From assembly GCF_900176005.1 (NCBI RefSeq), contig NZ_LT838272.1:1507587-1571586 (forward strand): a DNA stretch of 64,000 nt, in the 5' to 3' direction. A program made the position numbers and the translations under genes. Under the pieces are notes generated by a model. It was not told where the DNA came from, ran no database searches, and was given only the letters and a program-made list of their open reading frames with translations. Below are positions 39,561 through 49,298 of this stretch, in pieces (positions within the stretch are counted from its first letter, which is position 1; every line of letters starts with the position of its first letter). The stretch is from Thermanaeromonas toyohensis ToBE. Its GTDB lineage: Bacteria; Bacillota; DSM-521; Neomoorellales; Neomoorellaceae.

Positions 39561-41003
39561 TTGCCGTTGAAGGAGAAAGTTCAGGAGCTGCTCGGCCGCC
39601 TGCGGCAGCTGGCCTCCTACCTTTCGGGACCGCGGCGGTGGTGGGTTTATGCAGTGGGGGCCGCGGTTTTTGGCCTGGTGCTGTGGGCGGCGTGGCACGC
39701 TGCTACCCCAGCATATGTAACGCTCTACTCAGGAGACTATTCTGCGGTGGCCGAGGTAACAAAGGCGCTGGAATCGAAGAAGATACCCTACAAGCTGGAT
39801 GAAGGGGGAACCCGGGTGCTTGTACCTGCCGATCAGGTGGCCAGAGCGCGCGTGGAGACACTGGGGCGGGGCATTCCGCGGCAGGGCAGCGGGGGTTACG
39901 AAATTCTGGAGAAGGTGCCTTTCGGCCTGACGGAATCGGACAGGGCTGTACGCCACCGGCAGGTGCTGGAAGGTGAGCTGGAGAAAACGATCAAGGCGCT
40001 GGGGTCGGTGGAAAGCGCCCGGGTCCACCTGGGACTGCCCAAGGAAAGCCCCTTTGTTAGGGAGAAAGTCGCCCCCACAGCTTCCGTAGTTGTGACGCCG
40101 AAGCCGGGTGCCGAGATCGGGCCTGGTGATGCGCGGGCCATTGCCAACATAGTGGCAGCGGCGGTTCCAGCCCTGACCCCCGAGAAGGTGGTTGTGACTG
40201 ATGACCGGGGGAGGCTCCTCCGATGGGACGGCTCTTCTGAGAGCGGGGAGCTGGCTCGGGACCTGGAGCGGGCGGCTTTAAACGTGCTGACTGCCGCATA
40301 CGGGCCGGGAGTGGCGGTGTCAGTGAGGGTGGAGCTGGACCCCACTACGGAAACGGTAACAGAGGAGCAGGCGGGCGCACCGCTGACCAGGAGCCGGCAG
40401 AACGTATCAGAAAGCTGGCAGGGTAGTGGTCAGCCCCCCGGGGGTGCTCCCGGTACGGGTTCTAACGTACCGGGATATTTTTATTCTCCGCCCGGTGGGA
40501 CCGGCCAGTGGCAGAAGCAGGAGACCACAGAAAACTATGAATTCCCGGTGACCCGGCGCCAGGTTACACGGCCTGCGGGCGCGGTCAAAAAGATTACGGT
40601 GGCGGCAGTGGTTCCGCGGGAGCTCGACCCGGAAGAAGAAATCCGCGCTGCCCGCCTGCTCGCGGCAGCCGTCGGGACGGATATTGCCAATGTAAGCGTT
40701 TCGGGGATTCCCCATCGCGAAGCAGAGAGCGTGCCGCCCCGGCGCATCTTTGAGGGAAAGGAGGGCTGGCTCGTGGCGGCTGCTGTTGCCGCGCTGGCAG
40801 TGTTGATCCTTGTGGTAACGATTGTGCTGTTGCGGCGACGGTCAAAGCCCGCTGTTCCCGAAACTGTTCCTGTTCCTGAGCCCTTACCTGAAACGGTGAT
40901 GCCACGTCCCAGGAGTCTTGTCGAGGAGCTGTCCGACATGGTACAGCGTGATCCCGTGGCGGCGGCCAACGCATTGCGTGCCTGGCTGGGAGAGAGCAGT
41001 TAG
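39561..41003 (+). CDS. fliF: Flagellar MS-ring protein FliF
   Basis: 480-aa MS-ring protein with an N-terminal membrane helix (about 25-50), ring-building motifs (LYSGDYSAVAEVTKALESKK, PFGLTESDRAVRHRQVLEGE, SVESARVHLGLPKESPF), a variable periplasmic-type region rich in Gly/Pro (about 285-330), a second helix near residue 410 and a cytoplasmic tail that binds FliG. Slightly shorter than the usual 520-560 residues, mostly through a short C-terminal tail. TTG 39561 follows AAGGTGGTGG. Confidence 0.93.
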   Translation: MPLKEKVQELLGRLRQLASYLSGPRRWWVYAVGAAVFGLVLWAAWHAATPAYVTLYSGDYSAVAEVTKALESKKIPYKLDEGGTRVLVPADQVARARVETLGRGIPRQGSGGYEILEKVPFGLTESDRAVRHRQVLEGELEKTIKALGSVESARVHLGLPKESPFVREKVAPTASVVVTPKPGAEIGPGDARAIANIVAAAVPALTPEKVVVTDDRGRLLRWDGSSESGELARDLERAALNVLTAAYGPGVAVSVRVELDPTTETVTEEQAGAPLTRSRQNVSESWQGSGQPPGGAPGTGSNVPGYFYSPPGGTGQWQKQETTENYEFPVTRRQVTRPAGAVKKITVAAVVPRELDPEEEIRAARLLAAAVGTDIANVSVSGIPHREAESVPPRRIFEGKEGWLVAAAVAALAVLILVVTIVLLRRRSKPAVPETVPVPEPLPETVMPRPRSLVEELSDMVQRDPVAAANALRAWLGESS

Positions 41004-41058
41004 GTCGGTTCCTGTTTCTGCGCTGTAGCCGCCGCTTAAATTTAGTTGGAGGCGAAAG

Positions 41059-42057
41059 GTGGTGTTGGGCTTGACTGGTCCAGAAAAAGCGGCCGTGGTT
41101 GTGACCGCTTTACCGCAGGACGTGGCGGTGCTCATCATGAGAAACCTGACTGAGCAGGAGCTGGAGACTTTGACCCTGGCGGTGGCGTCGCTGAAGCCGG
41201 TTTCTCCCGAAACTACCCGCGCGGTCCTTGAGGAGTTCCGGGAGCTCTGTGCGGCTTCCTTGGCGGTCGCGCAGGGTGGGCTCGACCGGGCGCGGGCACT
41301 CCTGGAGGGGGCTCTGGGCCGCGAGCGTGCCGCGGCGGTGGTAAAGAGGCTGGCGGCGGGGCTTGTGGTGCCGCCGCTGGACACGGCCCGGCGTGCGGAC
41401 CCGGCCTGGCTGGCGGCGTTTCTGGGGGGAGAGCGTGCGCAGATAGCGGCGGCCGTGCTGGCCTACCTGCCGCCCGAACAGGCGGCTCGCGTGTTGGAGG
41501 GGCTACCGGAGGAGAAAAGGCCGGAGGTTATTTACCGAATGGCAACCCTCCGACGGTTGAACGCTCCGATTTTGGCGGCTCTCGAGAGATACCTGGAGAG
41601 GCAGGTGTTTCTGCCCGGGGGTGAGCAGGTCTCCGGTAGTCCCGAGGCTGCGGCCCGGGTGTTGGGCAGAACCGGGCAGTCGCTTCAGGAGGATGTGCTC
41701 CGGTGGATAAACGAGCGGGACCCCGGGATGGCAGAGGAGATCCGGAGGAACATGTTCGTTTTCGAAGACCTGCTGGCGGTGAGCGACCGCGACTTGCAGC
41801 GGGTACTGCGGCACGTCGATATTTACCGCGATCTGCCTCTTGCTTTGAAGGGTGCTCCGGCGAGCATGCGGGAGAAATTCCTGCGCTGTCTCTCTTCTGA
41901 CGCAGCGGCAGTCGTGCGTGACGCCATGGAGGCGGGCCCCGTTCCGAAGCAGCAGGTGGAGGAGGCCCGGAGGCGCATCATAGAAGCGGCGCGGAAGCTG
42001 GAGGCCGAAGGGAAAATAACTCTGGCGCGGCGGGGAGAAGAGGGATATGTGGCGTAG
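41059..42057 (+). CDS. fliG: Flagellar motor switch protein FliG
   Basis: 332-aa rotor protein that binds FliF and FliM/FliN and transmits stator torque. EKAAVVVTALPQDVAVLIMR at the N-terminus, middle-domain EHPQ-like region with PPEQAARVLEGLPEEKRPE, and C-terminal torque helix (FVFEDLLAVSDRDLQRVLRH, LALKGAPASMREKFLRCLSS). Length is normal. GTG 41059. Overlaps fliH by 11 bp. Confidence 0.94.
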   Translation: MVLGLTGPEKAAVVVTALPQDVAVLIMRNLTEQELETLTLAVASLKPVSPETTRAVLEEFRELCAASLAVAQGGLDRARALLEGALGRERAAAVVKRLAAGLVVPPLDTARRADPAWLAAFLGGERAQIAAAVLAYLPPEQAARVLEGLPEEKRPEVIYRMATLRRLNAPILAALERYLERQVFLPGGEQVSGSPEAAARVLGRTGQSLQEDVLRWINERDPGMAEEIRRNMFVFEDLLAVSDRDLQRVLRHVDIYRDLPLALKGAPASMREKFLRCLSSDAAAVVRDAMEAGPVPKQQVEEARRRIIEAARKLEAEGKITLARRGEEGYVA

Positions 42058-42766
42058 GATAGTTCCTCCCGCTCGGGTTGTCCGGTCGCTACCTACCGCT
42101 TCAGAGGAGGAGAGGCCCGTTGCTCCTGTCCAGGAGCAGGAAATGGCACAAGAGCCTGTGCCTGAGGTAGCGGTTTTTGATCAAGTGCCGGTTTTGGGCG
42201 AGGATTTAGGGCAGCCTGACCAAGAGGATGTTCAGGAAGGGACGACGCTGGAAAAGGCTGTTAGCGCAGAAGCGCGGCATATACTGGTGCAGGCCAGCCA
42301 GGTGCTCGCCCGCGCGGAGGAGGTTCTGAAGGAAGCTGAGGAGGTCCTCCAGCGGGCCAATGAAGTTGCCATGGAAGTGCGGGAGGCGGCCGAACGCACT
42401 GTATCTGGTATAGGGGATTTCATTATCGAAGCAGTCCGGGTTGCGGCCCTCCGGGAGGTAGACCCGGAGACGACACTGGCCGCCGTCCGTGCCGCCGTGG
42501 CCCAGGCAGTGGAGCAGGGCATGGCGGGAGCGGAGGCTAGAGTCATCGTGGCCGCAGAAGCCGTCGAAGAGGTGCGGCGTTCACTGGAAGAAACGGGGCG
42601 TCTGTTGAAGGTAGAGGCCAGCGACCTGCTGGACGAGGGGGACTGCGTGGTTGATTGGTACGAGGCGGTGGTTGACGGACGGACATCTGTGCGGTTGGAA
42701 AAGGCCCTGAAACAATTGGAGGAGAAGCTGAGTGGTCGTTCGGTTGAAGAAGAGGCGGGCCCATAA
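42047..42766 (+). CDS. fliH: Flagellar assembly protein FliH
   Basis: 239-aa stator-like regulator of the FliI export ATPase. Long Glu/Ala-rich helical region (about 65-125, VLARAEEVLKEAEEVLQRAN) and a C-terminal domain with the end DWYEAVVDGRTSVRLEKALK. Weakly conserved as usual; the call rests on the helical composition plus position between fliG and fliI. Overlaps the fliG end. Confidence 0.8.
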   Translation: MWRRIVPPARVVRSLPTASEEERPVAPVQEQEMAQEPVPEVAVFDQVPVLGEDLGQPDQEDVQEGTTLEKAVSAEARHILVQASQVLARAEEVLKEAEEVLQRANEVAMEVREAAERTVSGIGDFIIEAVRVAALREVDPETTLAAVRAAVAQAVEQGMAGAEARVIVAAEAVEEVRRSLEETGRLLKVEASDLLDEGDCVVDWYEAVVDGRTSVRLEKALKQLEEKLSGRSVEEEAGP

Positions 42767-42815
42767 TGATGTTGCCCGTGGGAGGTGAAGGAGGCGAAGG
42801 AGGTGTTCGAACCAG

Positions 42816-44093
42816 GTGAAGGAGATGGTATTGCCAGTTTACGGTAAGGTAACGGAAGTATCGGCTCATGCGATGCGTGCGGTGGGCCCTGCAGGTGCTC
42901 TGGGAGGCATCTGCCGGGTGTGCCCTCCCTTGCGAACAGAAGAGGGGCTGATAGCAGAAGTGACCGCGTTGTCCGAGAAAGAGGCAGTACTGGTGCCGCT
43001 CGAGCGCGCGGCCGGGGCCATGCCCGGGTGGTGGGTGGTCCCTGTCCACGATGGAGGTGTGCCCGTGGGAGACGGCTTAGTCGGTAGGGTGATCGACGGG
43101 CTCGGGAGACCGGTGGATGGTGGGCCCCCACTGTCGCGAAGTGAGCGCCGCATGGTGGACGGCAGTCCGGTGCCGCCGCTGGCGCGGCCTCCTATCCGCG
43201 ACATTTTCGTCACGGGGGTCAGGGTTATCGATGCGGTGCTGACGTGCGGGCGGGGCCAGAGGGTCGGGATTTTCGCCGGGAGCGGCGTCGGTAAATCTAC
43301 ACTCCTGGGGATGATTGTAAGGAATTCTGCGGCTGACAGGTGTGTGGTAACGCTGGTAGGCGAGAGGGGACGGGAGATCCGCGACTTTGTTGAAAAGGTT
43401 CTTGGATCCGAAGGCATGGCGAGGAGTGTGGTGATTGCCGCGGCGGCAGACGTGCCTGCTCCTCTCAGGATACGGTGTGCGAAGGCTTCGGCTGCTATCG
43501 CAGAATTCTGGCGCGACTGTGGTTTTCATGTGTTGTGGATTATCGATTCCGTTACGCGGCTGGCCCACGCATTGCGTGAAGTGGGGCTTGCGGCCGGAGA
43601 ACCTCCGGCAGCCCGGGGCTACCCACCTACAGCTTTTTCTTTTCTTTCTTCGCTTGTTGAGCGTGCGTCTCCTTCCGAGAAGGGGTCCATCACCTTGTTC
43701 TGCACGGTCTTGGTAGAGGGTGACGATATGGCTGAGCCCGTCAGCGATGTTATGCGCAGCGTGCTAGACGGGCATATCGTGCTATCGCGCGACCTGGCAG
43801 CCCGCGGCCACTATCCAGCGGTGGACGTCCTGCAGAGCGTGTCGCGCCTGATGCCCGAGATAGTTGATCCCGAACACCTTGCAGCGGCCCGAAAGGCGCG
43901 GGAGCTGCTGGCAAACTATGCTGCGGTTCAGGATCTCGTACTGGTGGGGGCCTACGCAGCCGGGAGCAACCCGCAGCACGACGAAGCATTGCGGCTGGCG
44001 GGGCCCTTGATGGACTTCTTACGGCAGGATGTGAGCGAAAAAGCTGATTTTGCGGGTTCGAGGTCGGGGCTGATGGAGGTGGTTGGGTTATGA
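42816..44093 (+). CDS. fliI: Flagellum-specific export ATPase FliI
   Basis: 425 aa, F1-beta-like ATPase of the flagellar type III export apparatus. Walker A GSGVGKST near residue 155, VTLVGERGREIRDF, Walker B LWIIDSVTRLAHALREVGLA, GEPPAARGYPPTAF and VLVEGDDMAEPVSD with DGHIVLSRDLA. All key motifs are present. GTG 42816 with GGAGGT upstream near 42800; overlaps fliJ by 4 bp. Confidence 0.95.
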   Translation: MKEMVLPVYGKVTEVSAHAMRAVGPAGALGGICRVCPPLRTEEGLIAEVTALSEKEAVLVPLERAAGAMPGWWVVPVHDGGVPVGDGLVGRVIDGLGRPVDGGPPLSRSERRMVDGSPVPPLARPPIRDIFVTGVRVIDAVLTCGRGQRVGIFAGSGVGKSTLLGMIVRNSAADRCVVTLVGERGREIRDFVEKVLGSEGMARSVVIAAAADVPAPLRIRCAKASAAIAEFWRDCGFHVLWIIDSVTRLAHALREVGLAAGEPPAARGYPPTAFSFLSSLVERASPSEKGSITLFCTVLVEGDDMAEPVSDVMRSVLDGHIVLSRDLAARGHYPAVDVLQSVSRLMPEIVDPEHLAAARKARELLANYAAVQDLVLVGAYAAGSNPQHDEALRLAGPLMDFLRQDVSEKADFAGSRSGLMEVVGL

Positions 44094-44479
44094 GGTACAG
44101 GAGGCTGGCGAGGGTGTGGGGCGTTCTGGAAAGGGCTGCGGTGTCCCGGGCGTGCAGGGCTGCCGCTGATGCAACGCGCGCTGAAAAAGGTGTTGAAGAG
44201 TTGCGGACGGCGTGTGCATCTCTGCCTTGGGAGGCCCGGCCTTATGTGGGGGTGTGCACGCGGGCGGTGCTGGTACGGGCGGAGGAGGCGGCCCAAATGC
44301 GGCGTGCTGCGGAGGTGCTGACGAATGCGGCGGCAGCAACGCGGCGTCTGGCAAAGGGCATCGAATTGCTGGCGGAAAAAGAGGCGAGGGCGTTGCTGCG
44401 GGCAATATCGAAAAAGGAGGGGGAAGAGCTTGTCGACCTTGTGTGTAGCCGTTCCGGCTTTGGAAACTGTGGAAGTTGA
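44090..44479 (+). CDS. fliJ: Flagellar export protein FliJ
   Basis: 129 aa, almost entirely helical with heptad-like Ala/Glu/Arg spacing, as expected for the coiled-coil FliJ stalk of the export ATPase. Sequence similarity is low, so the call rests on position between fliI and fliK, overlap with fliI and coiled-coil character. Confidence 0.75.
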   Translation: MRYRRLARVWGVLERAAVSRACRAAADATRAEKGVEELRTACASLPWEARPYVGVCTRAVLVRAEEAAQMRRAAEVLTNAAAATRRLAKGIELLAEKEARALLRAISKKEGEELVDLVCSRSGFGNCGS

Positions 44480-45740
44480 GGCGTCGGAGGCTGTTTCGGG
44501 GGACGATTGCGGTTGCAAAGGAGTTTCTAATATCGTGCGCGAAGAGGTGTTCGGGAGCATTTTGGCAGCCTTGCTAGCGGTATGTGCTGACGTGCAGGAA
44601 CCGGGTTTTACCACTGGTCAATTGGCCAAGCGGGCGGGGGATGAAGCCCATTGCGGAGTTGCTGAAACCCAGATACCCGCATGTTCCGTCCGGTCTGATA
44701 CAACCTTATTGTACCTTGCGCCTTCTGCACAGGCCGAGGTTTCTGGGAGCGCCCCGGGGGCCGAACCTGGACAGGGGTTCCGCGTGACCCAGCATGGTGC
44801 CAGTATTCTTCAAGCAAAGAAAACCGCATCGTGCTTCCCAAACCGATGGGATGAGCCGCAGCAGAAAGTTGACCAAGCGGAAAAGGCAGCTGGTACCGGA
44901 GAAGCTGATGAAAAAGGCAGCACCGGGACGGCGGTTTGTGGGACCGCTTGTGAGGAATCAGCCGGGCGTGAGCCTTCAGGTCTTGTGGCCAGCAGTTTTG
45001 AAAAGACGTTCGGAGGGGGGCGGACTCCGGTTGGGCAATACGATTTCAGCGGAAGGGGACAGCGGTCAGGGGTCGTTGGGACAAAGACTACCGATTGGAA
45101 CGGGGTAGATTTCGGAAGCAGGACGGATTCCCAGGAACGACATGTTACTACGGGGGAGAAAGTAGGGTACGCGTTACCGGAAGAAGTAACTGGTGAGGGT
45201 GTACTATTTGGGCAAGCGGCAGAGCAGATAACTGGAGCGGAAACGCAGGTAACCGAAGCGCGAACGATGGATGTTTTGCCCCGAAGAGTGTTGGAGGTGC
45301 CGGAGGATGATGGCGCGTTCGTCCAAAGGAGCGAGCGTGTAGCGGAGAACTTCTGGGAAGGGGGTGAGAGTGGGCTGTATGTTCGCTTTCCCGCCGGGGA
45401 TAAGGTTTCCCGGGCAGAACGCGCAGTTCCAGTGGCTGGAGGTGTTTTTCCCGGGGGGCCGGAAGATGCCCGTGCGGTGAGGCTGGTGGTGCGGACGGAA
45501 CTACCGGGAGGAAGCGATATCTTGCTAACGGCGTCCGCCAGAGGCGGGAACCTCGTCCTGACGGCGGTGGCCGGGAGCACCGTGGCAGCTATGACTGCCA
45601 GGGAGGCCCTAGCGGCCGCGGCGGCAGCTGTGTGGCAGGAATGGCGAAAAGTGGAGACTGTTGTACTGGAGCCGCGGGAGGCTTCAGATCCCGACAGCAG
45701 CGAGCGAACGTTCGATTCTTCGGGTGGTATATATTGCTGA
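44430..45740 (+). CDS. fliK: Flagellar hook-length control protein FliK
   Basis: 436 aa. Low-complexity N-terminal and middle parts (Gly, Glu, Thr-rich) and a C-terminal beta domain with VRLVVRTELPGGSDILLTAS and GNLVLTAVAGSTVAAMTARE, the FliK_C-like switch region that changes export specificity. TTG 44430 follows AAAGGAGGGGG at 44413-44423 and gives MSTLCVAVPALE; a much longer upstream reading in frame lies inside fliJ and was rejected. Confidence 0.8.
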   Translation: MSTLCVAVPALETVEVEASEAVSGDDCGCKGVSNIVREEVFGSILAALLAVCADVQEPGFTTGQLAKRAGDEAHCGVAETQIPACSVRSDTTLLYLAPSAQAEVSGSAPGAEPGQGFRVTQHGASILQAKKTASCFPNRWDEPQQKVDQAEKAAGTGEADEKGSTGTAVCGTACEESAGREPSGLVASSFEKTFGGGRTPVGQYDFSGRGQRSGVVGTKTTDWNGVDFGSRTDSQERHVTTGEKVGYALPEEVTGEGVLFGQAAEQITGAETQVTEARTMDVLPRRVLEVPEDDGAFVQRSERVAENFWEGGESGLYVRFPAGDKVSRAERAVPVAGGVFPGGPEDARAVRLVVRTELPGGSDILLTASARGGNLVLTAVAGSTVAAMTAREALAAAAAAVWQEWRKVETVVLEPREASDPDSSERTFDSSGGIYC

Positions 45741-45799
45741 CTATCCAAAGCAAAAAACAAACAAAACCCGGAAAAGAAATAAAACTAGAGGAGGTGCTG

Positions 45800-46099
45800 G
45801 TGCCGTTCCGGTATTCCGGGAAATGGCCGGTAAACCGGTCGGCAGGTTTTATGGCGGACATTATGCTGAACAATGTTTTGGCAACATCTTCTGGCGGAGT
45901 GGAAACAACGGCAAACAATGTTCTCGGTAAGGATGCTTTTTTAAAAATTCTCATTGAAGAGTTACGCCAACAAAACCCATTTCGCCCGGTTGATACGAAG
46001 GACTTCGTGGCGCAACTGGCACAATTGCGCCAGCTCGAAGTTTTGGAGGAAGTGCGTGACATACTGACACAATTTTTGGCAAAAGGGAGGTCGGTTTAA
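45800..46099 (+). CDS. flgD: Flagellar hook-cap protein FlgD (short form)
   Basis: 99 aa from GTG 45800, with AGAGGAGGTG at 45787-45796. The core NVLGKDAFLKILIEELRQQN plus PVDTKDFVAQLAQLRQLEVL is the FlgD N-terminal signature. The C-terminal Ig-like and tudor-like domains of enteric FlgD are absent, as in some short Firmicute forms, and this one is very short. Directly abuts flgE. Confidence 0.88.
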   Translation: MPFRYSGKWPVNRSAGFMADIMLNNVLATSSGGVETTANNVLGKDAFLKILIEELRQQNPFRPVDTKDFVAQLAQLRQLEVLEEVRDILTQFLAKGRSV

Positions 46100-47662
46100 T
46101 TGCTGAGAAGTCTCTTTTCAGGAGTGCTCGGATTGCGGGCCCATCAAACGGAACTCGACGTGGTGGGCGACAACATAGCAAACGTAAACACTCCCGGCTA
46201 CAAAGCCTCGCGGGCTGTTTTTGAGGAAATGCTGTCCCAGGTCCTCCGCCCGGGAAGCGCGCCCGGTGGCGGCATAGGGGGCGAGTTGCCGTTCCAGGTC
46301 GGTCTTGGCGTGGGGGTAGCGGGCACAGCGAGCGACCCCACCCAGGGAGGGCTGATGGTGACGAACAATCCCACGGACCTCGCACTGGACGGTGATGGCT
46401 TCTTCGTCCTCCGCGACGGGGACAAGCTTGTGTTCACGCGCGCCGGTGCGTTCCGGTGGGACGCCGAAGGCAACCTGGTAGACCCTGCTGGACGGAGGGT
46501 GCTGGGGTGGGCGGTCGGTGAGGACGGGACGGTGGCCGATCCTACGCAGTCCGCACTGCGGCCGATTTCTTCTAAAGAACTGCTTTCCATTCCGGCAGTT
46601 CAGACCACCAGGGCGGAGCTCGCACGGAACCTTACCGGTACCGATAATGGTACTTTTGTTCCGCTGGAGAACACCACGCTTGAGGTCGTTTTGCCATCCG
46701 GCCGGACGGTTCCGGTTTCGCTGGCGCTGAAGCCGACGGCAGACTTCAACTGCTGGCAGTGGTCGGCCGCCGCGGGTTCGGATGCCGCTATCGTGCCGCC
46801 TTCAGGTTACATCTGGTTTGGCCCGGACGGCACAATCGAAAAAGTGACCGACCTGGCCAACAATCCCATTACCGACGTGGCAGTAAACTTTGGTGGGGAA
46901 ACCGGCAGGTTCACGATTTCGGGATCCAGGTCGGCGCTGCAGTTTATAAGTGGCGCAGAAACTGTGACATTTCAGTATCAGAGCTGTACCTACACTGTAG
47001 AGTTTGGCGCCTACGGTCCCAAAGGCGAGCTTTACACTGTGGATGTGGTCTTTGAGAAAACCGACAACAACGTTTGGAAGTGGGCGGCGCGGGTATATGA
47101 CCCGTTCGGGAATATTGTGCCGTGCTCGTCGGGCGGCGAAGTGCGGTTCAATACTTCCGGCAGGGTGGCTGGAATAAATGGCGACACGGTGGCGTTTACG
47201 ACGGCTGACGGTGCGAACGTGGAGATCGGGTTGGACTTTTCCCAGCTTACGCAGTACGCGGGTGCAAGCACGGCAGCAGCCGTGGAAGTTAACGGCAACG
47301 CTCCGGGCGACCTGGTATCGGTTAGCATAGATGGCCGGGGTACAGTCGTCGGCTCTTATTCCAACGGGCTGACGCGGCCGCTGGCGAGGTTGGCGCTTGC
47401 TCGGTTCCGCAACCCAGCCGGCCTGTTGCGGGTCGGGGACAGCTGCTATGCGGAGGGACCCGCTTCTGGATCGGCCGTTCTGTGCGAGCCCAGGTCGGGC
47501 GGCGCCGGCCGGGTCGTGGCCGGAGCGCTGGAGATGTCCAACGTGGATTTGGCCAAGGAGTTTACGAGGCTGATTGTAGCGCAGCGTGGGTTCCTAGCCA
47601 ACGCACGCGTTATTACGGCCAGTGATGAAGTGTTGCAGGAACTGGCTAACATGAAGAGATAG
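46100..47662 (+). CDS. flgE: Flagellar hook protein FlgE
   Basis: 520-aa hook subunit. N-terminus LRSLFSGVLGLRAHQTELDV and GDNIANVNTPGYKASRAVFE, internal DLALDGDGFFVLRDG with FTRAGAFRWDAEGNLVDPAG, C-terminus GALEMSNVDLAKEFTRLIVA and ANARVITASDEVLQELANMK. The middle hypervariable region is about 200 residues longer than in FlgG. TTG 46100 begins one base after the flgD stop. Confidence 0.93.
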   Translation: MLRSLFSGVLGLRAHQTELDVVGDNIANVNTPGYKASRAVFEEMLSQVLRPGSAPGGGIGGELPFQVGLGVGVAGTASDPTQGGLMVTNNPTDLALDGDGFFVLRDGDKLVFTRAGAFRWDAEGNLVDPAGRRVLGWAVGEDGTVADPTQSALRPISSKELLSIPAVQTTRAELARNLTGTDNGTFVPLENTTLEVVLPSGRTVPVSLALKPTADFNCWQWSAAAGSDAAIVPPSGYIWFGPDGTIEKVTDLANNPITDVAVNFGGETGRFTISGSRSALQFISGAETVTFQYQSCTYTVEFGAYGPKGELYTVDVVFEKTDNNVWKWAARVYDPFGNIVPCSSGGEVRFNTSGRVAGINGDTVAFTTADGANVEIGLDFSQLTQYAGASTAAAVEVNGNAPGDLVSVSIDGRGTVVGSYSNGLTRPLARLALARFRNPAGLLRVGDSCYAEGPASGSAVLCEPRSGGAGRVVAGALEMSNVDLAKEFTRLIVAQRGFLANARVITASDEVLQELANMKR

Positions 47663-47673
47663 CTGGTCGGTCA

Positions 47674-47702
47674 GGGGCGTCCCTAACGTAGCGGGTCGCC
47701 CC
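47674..47702 (+). other. Intercistronic hairpin between flgE and motA
   Basis: GGGGCGTCCC (47674-47683) pairs with GGGTCGCCCC (47693-47702) with one mismatch and a 9-nt loop. No T-run follows, so it is not a terminator; it may stabilise or process the transcript between the hook and stator genes. Confidence 0.4.
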
Positions 47703-47751
47703 GGCCTCATCAAGAAAGGGCGTAACGACAAAGGAAGGAGTTGGTGTTCCG

Positions 47752-48534
47752 TTGGACCGCTCGACTGTTATCGGTTTCCTGGTGGGTATCGCCGCTGTGG
47801 TGTACGGGATCAAGATTGAGGGGTCACTCAGGCTTTTTTGGCATCTCCCCGCCGCCCTTATCGTCTTTGGCGGTACTTTCGCGGCGGTGCTCGTTTCCTA
47901 CCGGGTGTCGGACATCCTGCAGGTAGGAGCGATACTGCGCCAGGCTTTTGTGGAACGGCGGGAGCCCCTGCCGCAGGTGGTGGAGACGATGGTGGCCCTT
48001 GCGGACAAGGCCCGGAGGAATGGTTTCCTTTCTCTGGAAGAAGACGCGGCGCGGGCGCGGGATCCTTTTCTTGCGCGCGGGCTAAGGCTTCTGGTTAACG
48101 GCCACGATGCGAACTACATCCGCGACGTGCTGGCCGCGGAAATTCTGTATTCCCGCGACCGTCACCGGATAGGCCAGGGGATTTTCGAGCTGGCGGGCGC
48201 GCTTGCACCAGCCTTCGGGCTGTGCGGTACTCTGATAGGCATGATCCAGATGCTGTCCCGTCTCCACAACCCGCAGGAGGTGGGACCGGCTTTCGCGACC
48301 GCGATGGTGTGTACGTTTTACGGCGTGGTGTCCGCAAACCTCCTGTTTCTGCCGATAGCTGGCAAGCTGCGGCTCAGGTCGCAGGAGGAGACGGTGGCCA
48401 AGGAGCTGATGCTGGAGGGCATCCTCGCCATGGCCTCGGAAGAGCACCCTGTACTGGTTCAGCAGAAGCTGACCGCGGCCTTACGGGAAAAAGAGGGGGT
48501 TGTCCGCCGTGAAGCGGTGGCGGGACGGTGGTAA
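47752..48534 (+). CDS. motA: Flagellar stator protein MotA
   Basis: 260 aa with four membrane helices. GALAPAFGLCGTLIGMIQML and VSANLLFLPIAGKL hold the two conserved prolines of the ion channel; the cytoplasmic loop has the charged stretch that meets FliG (VVETMVALADKARRNGFLSL). TTG 47752 with AAGGAAGG upstream. Typical length and partner of the next gene. Confidence 0.93.
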   Translation: MDRSTVIGFLVGIAAVVYGIKIEGSLRLFWHLPAALIVFGGTFAAVLVSYRVSDILQVGAILRQAFVERREPLPQVVETMVALADKARRNGFLSLEEDAARARDPFLARGLRLLVNGHDANYIRDVLAAEILYSRDRHRIGQGIFELAGALAPAFGLCGTLIGMIQMLSRLHNPQEVGPAFATAMVCTFYGVVSANLLFLPIAGKLRLRSQEETVAKELMLEGILAMASEEHPVLVQQKLTAALREKEGVVRREAVAGRW

Positions 48535-49225
48535 GGAGGAAGGTCTGGACTTTATCCGGCCTTCGCCGCACTGGCTGGTGACCTATGCGGACATGATAAC
48601 CCTACTGCTGTGCGCGTTCGCCCTTTTTTTCGCGATGAGCACCTTTTCCGAGACACGGTTTTATGCCGCACGGGAATCGGTGGCCCGCACGTTCGGGATG
48701 GAGGTCGCCCCGCGCGCGGTGGAGAATCCCGTGCCGCAGGTTCAGTGGGACCTGCCACAGCTGGAGTCCGTGGAAGAGTCGTTGCGGCAGTACCTTGAGG
48801 AGCATGGCATACCGGCGGACATGGTGAGGCAGGAGCGCGGTCTTGTGGTGCGCTTCAGCGAGGTCGCGCTTTTCGACCGCGGAAGCGCGGACCTGCGGCC
48901 GGAGGGCAGGCGCTCCCTTTCGGCGCTGGCGGACTTTCTGGTGGGAGTACCAAACCACGTCAGAGTAGAAGGGCACACGTGCGATCTGCCGATCCATAAC
49001 GCCCGGTACCAGTCGAACTGGGAGCTGTCGACGGCCAGGGCGACGGCCGCGCTGCACGTTCTTGAAGAAAAAATTCCCCAGTGGCGTTTATCAGCCGCGG
49101 GTTACGGCGAGTTTAGGCCTGTGGCACCGAATGACAGCGAAGCCAACCGCGCGAGGAACCGCCGCGTGGACGTGGTGATACTCCGGCTTTCTCTTACGGG
49201 CGCGGAGCCGGAAACGCGGCAATGA
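48509..49225 (+). CDS. motB: Flagellar stator protein MotB
   Basis: 238 aa. A single membrane helix with the ion-binding Asp28 in WLVTYADMITLLLCAFALFF, a linker, and a C-terminal OmpA-like peptidoglycan-binding domain (LFDRGSADLRPEGRRSLSAL, NWELSTARATAALHVL, NRARNRRVDVVI). Overlaps motA by 26 bp. Proton or sodium use cannot be told safely from the helix alone. Confidence 0.93.
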   Translation: MKRWRDGGKEEGLDFIRPSPHWLVTYADMITLLLCAFALFFAMSTFSETRFYAARESVARTFGMEVAPRAVENPVPQVQWDLPQLESVEESLRQYLEEHGIPADMVRQERGLVVRFSEVALFDRGSADLRPEGRRSLSALADFLVGVPNHVRVEGHTCDLPIHNARYQSNWELSTARATAALHVLEEKIPQWRLSAAGYGEFRPVAPNDSEANRARNRRVDVVILRLSLTGAEPETRQ

Positions 49226-49298
49226 ACCGCAGGTGACGCAAGCCTATTAAGAGGTATAGCGGTCCGACTTTTACGGGAAGGAGGTGCCGGCATATTTT

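Noticed and set aside
44325-44429. Upstream start for fliK inside fliJ
   Set aside because: The region is basic and low in sense, while TTG 44430 has an excellent ribosome site and standard overlap with fliJ.
47674-47702. Hairpin between flgE and motA as a terminator
   Set aside because: One mismatch and no T-run; the genes on both sides belong to one flagellar unit.
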